From Amoebophrya sp. A120 (Eukaryota; Sar; Dinophyceae; Syndiniales; Amoebophryaceae), in assembly GCA_905178155.1 (NCBI GenBank), contig CAJINV010000004.1, positions 3,753,320-3,817,319 of the forward strand: a stretch of DNA of 64,000 bases. The letters are read 5' to 3'. This document shows, one piece after another, positions 57,501 to 64,000 of the stretch (position 1 is its first letter; each line of letters starts with the position of its first letter). The position numbers were made by a program, and so were the translations under genes. The notes under the pieces were generated by a model, which did not search any database, had not been told where the DNA came from, and saw nothing but the letters and a program-made list of their open reading frames with translations.

Positions 57501-60500
57501 TCTGCGCGGTGGACAGAGTGGCAAACCGGCGAGCGGAGTTGTACAACTTCTTGATGCACCCACCCCAGCGCACTCTCCCGCGGATGAAGAGGTATCAGAT
57601 AAAACTACTAGCGCGCCGGCGGCGGTGGACGAACAGAAGCAAGCGGGCCAAGCTGGTACCGAATCCGAAAGGAAGCAGGAGACAATCACACCACCAGGAA
57701 CAACTGCCGCTGCTGCAGACAACACTTCATCTACAACTCTGCAGCCCAACACTATCAACCCTTCCCAATACGAGGGGATTCTGTGGTCGGCGTTTCTGGA
57801 GCTCTCCCAGGAGGAGCGATTCGCCACCGAGCTGGGTGAACTGTACACGAAAAAGCGGGCGGTCGCGCGCCTCACGCAGTACTTACCCGGCACCGCGGAA
57901 ATCGGCAACTGGGGCATTCTCAAGGCGTGCAAAAGAACGGGGCTGGATTATCAAAGTGAAAAAAACTGCTTCCTCCCATTAACATTATTGAAACGGAAAT
58001 TTCTGTTGCTGGATTTGTGTACACAAATCAGAGCTGTATAATTGCAGCATGTGCTTGTAGGCATTTTCTAAACCTGATTAGGTATGCAAAAGGCTAGCAC
58101 TCAGGAATGACAGACAGCTTTGCAGTAGCCAAAAAAGCATGACCGCTTGGCTGGGGAATGCGCCGCACGGCGTCCATTTGCCTCATATGAAGGACAAAGC
58201 TGATGCTGATTTGTGGTCACAATCACAAATCAGCGTCAAACTCGATATGGGAAGGGGGGATTTTTTTATCACAATATAGTTGCGAAAGTAATCGCGAACC
58301 GGCGGTCGATTCTGGGTGGGAAAGCAGTTTTATGGAAGTGCACAGCCTCCCCTGTATTTGTCATCCAAAATCCCAAATCCAGGCTGTGCCTCTTGGCACT
58401 GTTTGCATGACAAATTCTGGTGTGCTGCACTTCTGTTTAGCATGACAAGTTCTGGTAGTTCAAATAGCACCAATACACTCCCGCGCAAATTTGTCATGCG
58501 AAACCGGCATTCTTGCTGATGCTTGTAATGCCACTCATGCTACACAAATGAGGAGGAGGGGCGGTTGTGTACTCTCATAACAATCCGCGCCCGGCGAGGA
58601 GAAGCGAAAGGAGGATTTGTGGAACCTGCTGAAATATCCTGTGCAAAAGTATCGTACTCGTATTGCAGTCATGCATTACAAATTTGCCTTCAAACGTAAA
58701 TCCGCATTACAAATTCTATTTCTCATGCAGTAATCCGCCGAACAGTCCCAGTACCCCCCGAGTAGCCCCCCCAACTACTCACCCGAGCCCATGATCCCAC
58801 CTGTGCTTCGCACCAACTTTGGATCGGCTCAACATTCGCTTCCGGGGGGTGCAATTTGGTATCTAACCGACATTGTGCCAAGAGGAGGGCCTCCTCGGAA
58901 CCGCCTGGCGAAAGCCTGCCATGGGTTTCACTATCCACGGGTGGTGTTGCGGGTATTCCTGGCGAAAGCCAAAAACCGGCAGAAAACGGGCCACGGCAGT
59001 GCTCTCGCTGGACATTACCAACATTTGTCCGGGCAGGGCCGTCCTCTTGCCGGACACAACCAACATCTGTCCGAAACAGCCTAGGGCCAAGACGACACCG
59101 TGAGGACGACCACAGGGGGTTCGTCTCAATGATGATGATGATGCTGAGGAAATTTGTAATGCATTTATACTTACGAGTACGATACTTTTGCAGTCCATAT
59201 GAAAGCGAACATCGGGCAACCGCAGACGGTTCTGCTGTTTCACCTCACCAACCATTACGCGTTGCTTTACTGTTGGCGCGAGTACTTCTGCCTGAAACCG
59301 CCGGGGGAAGAGAAGAATAAAGCAGCGCTCGTAGTAGGCGGAGAACAAGAAGAAGAGAAACTAAGTACAACTACACCAACAACGGGAGACGTCGTTTCTG
59401 TTGCTCCGGAAGGACGAGGAAACTATACAGGAGCAGTAGACCTACGACCTGCAACCACCACCACACGTCCTGCGGAAGAAGATGTCGAAAGTAGTAAAGG
59501 ACTCGAAACCGCTAGCAGTGCTTCTGCTTCTTCCTCCGCATCGAAAAACGTTGGGACGGGTGATGTTCCTGTCAGCAGTTCTTCATCAAAACAGGACCCA
59601 GCCGTCGTGGTGGTAGTGCCCAAAACTTCTTCCACCTCTGCCAATTGTTCTACTTCCGCCGCCGCGCCGAAGCGTTCCGCCACGCCACCGCCGAAGGTGA
59701 CACCGAGGGGGAGTGTGAAAAAGAAGAAGACGACAGGCGCGGCCTCTCGTGCAGGTGGAATCACTTCTGGTGCCAAGCAGAACACGACATCGACGACCTC
59801 TTCTACTTCGCCAAACAATCAATCGGGTGCTGCAGCTGCGGAGATGAGCGAGGGGAAAAAAACTTCATCAGCGACCAAACCATCTTCCTCTGCGAACAAT
59901 ACTAAAGCCGGTGCATCAACATCTTCTGTCCCACCGCCGGTCCCGTCGAATTACCAACACGTGCGGGAGATCTACACCGCCCGGAAGGGGCAGCGCCCCA
60001 CCGCGTGGCTGTCGTTGGATGAGGTGTACTATGAACTGCAAAAGTATCGTACTCGTATAAATGCATTACAAATTTCCTCAGCGTGAGAAATAAAATTTGT
60101 AATGCTGATGTACCTTAAGAAAAAGATTTGCAATGCATTACTGCAATGCGAGTCGTGCGATACTTTTGCACAGGATATGTACAAAATTCTGGTTGGGTGG
60201 TCCGGGTACGCCATCATGAAGGTCACGCTGAAGCCTACGAATTGCAAAAATGTCTGGGTCTGGAAGATTGCAACTTGTCATGCTGTTTTTGGATTCTAAA
60301 AAAATTTGTATTGCATGACCAGCAAGAGGGGTGCAATTTGTACTACACGGACAGGGCATTTCTCATGCGAAAGGTGCATCAGGTTCAGGAAGCCTTCTAA
60401 AAGTCTGCGATGCTAGGTCATGCATTACAGGCATCATGGGTCACGGGAAATATGCATGGCAAATCTTGCATTCTTCCAGAGCCAGACCCAGACATATTTG

Positions 60501-60581
60501 CACTTGATAAAGCCGGAAAACGACCCGTTCGCCTCCGAACAAAGCAACGACGAAGAGGATGAAGCGGACGTGTGTCAATGA
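54591..60581 (+). CDS. BIVM-like protein, 10 exons, 1,090 residues
   Basis: Exons 54591-55101, 55279-55382, 56087-56621, 56775-56858, 56966-57948, 58279-58353, 58599-58634, 59205-60029, 60183-60235 and 60515-60581. Six introns are elements (C, B, C, B, B, A) and three are GT-AG; all phases agree. Resemblance to basic immunoglobulin-like variable motif-containing proteins rests on several blocks in family order: FDGWVKQPSPCCGAASVAGA with WNALR at residue ~172 (family Cys-Gly-x-x-Ser...Trp-Asn), GNWGILKACKRTGL, QTVLLFHLTNHYALLYCWRE, and VREIYTARKGQRPTAWLSLD. The biochemical role of that family is unknown; the Cys-Gly-Ala-Ala-Ser and His/Asn blocks hint at a papain-like fold, but this is inference. 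Long Ser/Thr/Ala insertions separate the conserved blocks. The family call could be wrong although the gene model is firm. Confidence 0.65.
55383..56081. mobile_element. Introner element C, enlarged, TSD ACAAC
   Basis: 699 bp. Left end TATCAAAAGGAAAAATCCCC, right end GGGGGGATTTTTCGTTTTGATA minus two bases is the inverted arm. ACAAC is duplicated at 55378-55382 and 56082-56086. Other C copies are ~310-330 bp; the excess lies mostly in about 55620-56025, unrelated to the other copies. Removal joins Gly-Asp-Asn to Ala-Lys-Asp in frame. Confidence 0.9.
56622..56769 (+). mobile_element. Introner element B, forward, TSD GAAGT
   Basis: 148 bp. Left end TATGAACTGCAAAAACATCG, right end ACGATACTTTTGCACAGGATA minus one base. 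GAAGT is duplicated at 56617-56621 and 56770-56774. Removal joins Glu-Lys-Phe-Pro in frame. Confidence 0.95.
57949..58278. mobile_element. Introner element C, no perfect TSD
   Basis: 330 bp. Left end TATCAAAGTGAAAAAAACTG, right end GGGGGGATTTTTTTATCACA followed by ATATA. Flanks TGGAT and GTTGC do not match. Cutting at the element ends joins Leu-Asp to Val-Ala-Lys in the only open frame. Confidence 0.75.
58635..59199 (-). mobile_element. Introner element B with nested insertion, TSD TGAAA
   Basis: 565 bp. Left end TATCCTGTGCAAAAGTATCG, right end GATACTTTTGCAGTCCATA. TGAAA is duplicated at 58630-58634 and 59200-59204. The body matches 62272-62415 except for an inserted 416 bp at about 58729-59144, bounded by ATGC on both sides and containing two copies of a CCAACATYTGTCCG word. 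Confidence 0.9.
60030..60177 (+). mobile_element. Introner element B, forward, TSD TGTAC
   Basis: 148 bp. Left end TATGAACTGCAAAAGTATCG, right end GCGATACTTTTGCACAGGATA minus one base. TGTAC is duplicated at 60025-60029 and 60178-60182. The arms can pair over about 25 bp. Removal joins Glu-Val-Tyr-Lys in frame. Confidence 0.95.
60236..60509 (+). mobile_element. Introner element A, forward, TSD AAGCC
   Basis: 274 bp. Left end TACGAATTGCAAAAATGTCT, right end ACATATTTGCACTTGATA. AAGCC is duplicated at 60231-60235 and 60510-60514. Only 53 nt of exon separate it from the B element at 60030-60177. The right arm has a small duplication (CCAGAGCCAGACCC). Confidence 0.93.
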
Positions 60582-61519
60582 GTCGATGTGGTGGTACAAC
60601 TCCTCTTTGTATTTGGTCGTCGTGGTGTCCTCCTCCTCCGCAATCAAACTCGGGGAGCACTTTTTACAAAATTTAAATCGTTTTTCTATGTTTGTTGTAG
60701 CTCGTTGTGTAGATGAAGATGATGGAAACGAAGAAAGGCGTCCTCCTCTTCGAGATGCTATGTATAAACTTGTGCCATCCGACAATAGGATAGCCAATTT
60801 CATCATCCACGTTAGATTTGTTGCAGTTTTGGTGCTGTCGAGCGTCCGACCACTTTTTTGAACAATTTGAGTATTGATTTTTTTTTTTGACCATCGTTCC
60901 ATTTTACTTACTTTGTTTTTTGCGCTTTTCAACAAATCATGTTGAGATTTTCTACTCTCTGATTTCGGCCGTGTCCACTCTTTTGGCAAAAATAAAACGA
61001 CTTAACCGCGACAAAGTCGACATCACGTTGCTGCTGTTTCAGAACATTTTTCGAACTGACGACTTTTTTCGAAATTTTTTGTTTCCAAACAACTAAAAAC
61101 AAGCACTGCAGCCACTGCTGGCTCGATTGCACCATCACCCGGAGACCATACCGGTGCCTGCTTCGCTGCGTGTGGGCCCAGCGCTGGATGGTTTTGCTGC
61201 TTTGACCGACGTCTGTTCCATCTGTTTGTAGCAGTCTGGGACCAACTTGGCAGGACGATGTCATTTTCTCATGGGGATCCACTTTCGCAGTGGCATCGGA
61301 CTTCTTTGCGCAAGACAGGCATCGATCGCACCATCTTCGTAAGTAGCCGCCTCGCAACCACTAGGAGTCTCTCTGTTGTTCGCAAAGTGTAGTAGGATCT
61401 GCTGCTCGGGTGCACTATCAAGGTTGACACACGCGGCGGCGGTGTTGCAATTATTGGCTGATTTTCTGCAAGGAAAGAATAAAGATCTACCGTGTTTGTA
61501 GTAGTTCTCAATCTGCGCC
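60582..61519. other. Intergenic stretch
   Basis: About 940 bp with no supported exon, RNA gene or repeat on either strand. Confidence 0.45.
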
Positions 61520-62482
61520 ATGACGACGTCCTCGAGTACTGTCTTTGAGCCGCCACCGCGCACGCTCGGTGCGGGGCAAATGGTGGTTTCGCCGAGTCGC
61601 CAGCTCGCATTGTCGACCATGGATGAACAGCAGCAGCAGCAGAACTTGGAGCTCGCTGCTATAGGTGGGGCCTATATTAACCATTACGACGGAGCCGGAG
61701 AAGTAGGACCACAACAGAAGAAACCTTCTGTGGTTATGCAGGTCGGGCAGAGTGCAGCAGTAGCAGCGTCGAGCTCCTCGTCCAGAGCTGCGCAACATCA
61801 AGGTGATTTCGCGGTGCAGCGTATCACAGACGGGCAAACCAGAATGATGCGGGTAAGTGGTACAACCACGCCCAGCAGCTCGTCGTCCGCTATTGGGAGG
61901 AAAAATCCCTCCTCCCCGTATCGAAACTAAGTTTCTGATGCTGAATTTGCGTACACAAATCAGATTTGTCTTGCAGAAAGTGCTTGGCGGAATTTTCTGA
62001 GCCTGTTTGGGTCCGCAGAAGGCTAGCAATCCCGCTTGGCAAACAGGTTTGCAGTAGCCGAAAGCGCATGACAGACTTACTCTGGAAGGCGTTAAATGGC
62101 TCGTCCTATGACGCTATATGCAAGACAAAGATGATTTGTGACCACAAATCTGCATCACAAATCTCCGTTTTGATATGGGGAGGGGGGATGTTTCATTTTG
62201 ATATTTGCAGTACCGTCTTCACGGGAAGCGGTTTTTTCGGATCACGGACAACATCAGGTATACGTTCTTGATATCCCGTGCAAAAGTATCGTACTCGTAT
62301 AAATGCAAGTCTTGCATTACAAATCTTGCTTTTCAGGTAAATCCGCATTACAAATTTTATTTCTCATGCTGAGGAAATTTGTAATGCCTACTTTATACGA
62401 GTACGGTACTGCATACTGGAAAATTTTTGATGCGATTCTTGTGGTGACACAACAGGTTTTCATTTTTGCTAGAACAAGATGA
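61520..62482 (+). CDS. Small unknown protein, 3 exons, splicing uncertain
   Basis: Preferred model: exons 61520-61852, 62211-62271 and 62421-62482, 151 residues. Intron 1 has a strong GTAAGT donor and TTTGCAG acceptor and contains a C element. Intron 2 is a B element. The N-terminal ~110 residues are Ser/Gln-rich; the C-terminus (YRLHGKRFFRITDNIRYTF, then LKIFDAILVVTQQ) looks folded or amphipathic. Alternative: intron 1 is removed at the C-element ends (61891-62203), which puts the downstream exon in another frame and ends the protein soon after 62421. I prefer the GT-AG model because the duplication next to the C element is poor (TCCGC versus TTTGC). Function is unknown. Confidence 0.5.
61891..62203. 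mobile_element. Introner element C within or forming an intron
   Basis: 313 bp. Left end TATTGGGAGGAAAAATCCCT, right end GGGGGGATGTTTCATTTTGA followed by TA. Flanks TCCGC and TTTGC match at 3 of 5 positions. It lies wholly inside a GT-AG interval (61853-62210). Confidence 0.8.
62272..62415 (-). mobile_element. Introner element B, reverse, near-perfect TSD
   Basis: 144 bp. Left end TATCCCGTGCAAAAGTATCG; right end ACGAGTACGGTACTGCATA is shortened by a few bases. Flanks CTTGA (62267-62271) and CTGGA (62416-62420) match at 4 of 5. Removal keeps the preferred frame open. Confidence 0.8.
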
Positions 62483-62600
62483 AGCCGACTCACCGCCACC
62501 ATGAACAAATGAAAAACATTTTAAGTACATATGCGATACCACATCCAACGAAATCGAAATGTAACTGAATAAAGAACTAAGAAATAATCACAAGCTTCCG

Positions 62601-64000
62601 ATGTTGAACGCGGCAGCTTCGAGCAAGTACGCAGTGGGGGCGCAAGATCGAGCGGCAACCGCAGATAATCTTCCGCCTCCGTACAACTTCCAACCGGGGT
62701 CCAGAATGGTCCAAGAAAGCAGCGCCACCACGACCACTCTCCCCGGCGGTGCTGGTGCGACCAGTCCTGCGTCGTCCGGGACCGCGGCGCAAGAGCAGCG
62801 GCAAATCTGGATCGAGCACGCCCGCGTGGTGGCGGCGGGCACCATTGTGTACTGTGGTTTCTTCGCGTTACTCTCGCTCATCGTTGGGATTTCGGACGAC
62901 AGCGTGGCGCTGATCGGGTTGGCAGTGGAGTTCTCCCTGGACGCGATCACCAGTTTTTTGGTGCTCTGGCGGTTCAAGCGGGGCAAGCAGCGGAATTTCA
63001 CGTCGCAGTACGCCGAGGCCGATTTCCAGGCGCAGCGCGACCGTTTACGGGAAAAAAATTCCGGGATCGGCATTGGCATCGTGTTTCTAACCTCCGTATG
63101 AACTGCAAAAATGTCTGGGTCTGGAAGAATCCGAACTTGTGATCCGCATCTCAGAACACAGAAAAACCTGTCATGCGTAGGTAGCAAAACCTGCTCGCTT
63201 TCTGTCACCAAAATGGGGGATTTGTCATGCGGATTCGGCATTGCGGAAGCTTCTCGAAAACTGTGATGCTAGAGCTTCCATTCCAGACCTTCTGTGTCAT
63301 GCAAAATCAGCATGAGTCTTCCAGACCCAGACACTTTTGCAGTTGATACTCCGCCCTGTTCCTGTTCTGCATGGCGATCTGGAAACTGGCCAGCTGGGAC
63401 AACCGCGGCACGCACGGGGACGCAAACCGGTCCACTTCGTTTTATGCATAATTGCAAATATGTCTGGGTCTGGAAGACCACCGATTTCTCATGCTAGTCT
63501 GGCATGACAGGGAGCTCTGTATTGCGCGACCGCGAACGCCTTGTCTTGTTTGTCATGAGAAAATGCTGTTTCTCATGCGGAATACGCAACACAGAATCAC
63601 GAAAGAGTCTGTGATGCTTGGCGTTGCATTACAGTGTACTATACTATTCGCTGACATGCATCACAAGTTTCCAGACCCACACATATTTGCACTTAAAACG
63701 TTTTACTCGGAGGCCATCGCTTGGCCGTGTGCGATCGTGTTCAGCGTCTTAGCCGCGGTCAAAAGGCAGCTGGCGCTGGATTTGGGCAGCAGCGTACTGT
63801 ATGAAGGTACCGCTTACATTCATAGGAATTTTCATGTCATGCTAGGAATTCATCTTTGCATCTTGATTTGATTCGCATGTTGACCACCTCGTCGGTCCCG
63901 CTCGCTGTCTCACATGGTTGGGTCCTCCATAACTGCTACGCGTGCGTATTGGCTGCTTGCTTTAACTACACAGAATAAACCACTACTACAGACGCCTTGA
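62601..64000 (+). CDS. TMEM163-like membrane transporter (CDF superfamily), partial at right edge
   Basis: Exons 62601-63096, 63354-63442, 63704-63806 and 63992 onward, cut by the window end. The first two introns are A elements (duplications CTCCG and CGTTT); the third is GT-AG. Residues 1-75 are Ser/Thr/Pro-rich. Then VVAAGTIVYCGFFALLSLIVG forms helix 1, SVALIGLAVEFSLDAITSFL helix 2 with the acidic Glu/Asp pair expected in metal-binding members, followed by VLWRFKRGK. GIGIGIVFLTSALFLFCMAI is helix 3 and ALDLGSSVLYE leads into an Asp-Ala segment. This order matches TMEM163, a vesicular zinc-efflux protein distantly related to cation diffusion facilitators. Zinc as substrate is inferred from the family. 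The Asp-Ala-Leu start of exon 4 would continue the conserved pattern. Confidence 0.7.
63097..63348 (+). mobile_element. Introner element A, variant body, TSD CTCCG
   Basis: 252 bp. Left end TATGAACTGCAAAAATGTCT, right end CACTTTTGCAGTTGATA. CTCCG is duplicated at 63092-63096 and 63349-63353. Same subfamily as 4885-5148. The left end shares TATGAACTGC with forward B elements, linking the two families. Removal joins Thr-Ser-Ala-Leu in frame inside helix 3. Confidence 0.95.
63443..63698 (+). mobile_element. Introner element A, diverged ends, TSD CGTTT
   Basis: 256 bp. Left end TATGCATAATTGCAAATATG, right end ACATATTTGCACTTAAAA (terminal ATA lost). CGTTT is duplicated at 63438-63442 and 63699-63703. 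Removal joins Ser-Phe-Tyr-Ser in frame. Body is forward. Confidence 0.9.

Overview
The window looks like nuclear DNA of an alveolate protist, most likely a parasitic dinoflagellate of the Amoebophrya/Syndiniales type. That placement is inferred from intron architecture and gene content, not from a marker gene. The evidence is eukaryotic genes with many introns (EMG1/Nep1, dynactin p25, an AP-5 sigma-like subunit, a TMEM163-like transporter), Ser/Thr/Ala/Gln-rich protein tails, all 13 gene models on the + strand, and many introns that are themselves short inverted-repeat elements with non-GT-AG ends. I see no rRNA, tRNA, CRISPR array or bacterial operon.

The main observation is a set of introner elements, meaning transposon-like introns. 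Three families (A, B, C) share this design: terminal inverted repeats beginning TAT and ending ATA, a 5-bp target-site duplication of varying sequence, and no coding capacity. Seventeen insertions in coding sequence have a perfect 5-bp duplication. In all seventeen, deleting the element plus one copy of the duplication restores one continuous reading frame. Families A and B occur in both orientations and work as introns either way, so the splice boundary follows the element ends and duplication rather than a directional GT-AG signal. Ordinary GT-AG introns coexist in the same genes.

Layout. 1-2.5 kb: a pair of ~450-bp direct repeats around a GC-rich low-complexity core. 2.6-3.8 kb: ankyrin-like gene with one A element. 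4.6-7.8 kb: four-helix membrane protein gene with three A elements, one split by a 1.3-kb poly(A)-tailed insertion. 7.8-11.9 kb: no convincing gene, two decayed A elements. 11.9-15.0 kb: coiled-coil protein gene. 15-17 kb: nothing recognised. 17.0-20.05 kb: 135-bp satellite of ~22 copies. 20.2-22.5 kb: array of small degenerate exon-like units. 22.5-24.2 kb: no convincing gene. 24.25-32.97 kb: 2,380-residue LRR-containing protein gene with four element introns. 34.1-40.5 kb: 1,622-residue IQ-motif protein gene. 40.5-42.4 kb: intergenic with a triple repeat. 42.4-42.8 kb: 59-residue protein gene. 44.0-47.0 kb: Gly-rich/coiled-coil/PH protein gene. 47.65-48.8 kb: dynactin p25. 49.4-50.9 kb: AP-5 sigma-like. 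51.7-54.0 kb: EMG1. 54.6-60.6 kb: BIVM-like gene with six element introns. 61.5-62.5 kb: small unknown gene. 62.6-64.0 kb: TMEM163-like gene running off the window.

The recognised genes are housekeeping functions (ribosome biogenesis, microtubule motor cargo, late-endosomal sorting, metal transport) and do not form a pathway. What unites the window is the element load: intact elements lie only inside genes, and the two copies outside genes are decayed.
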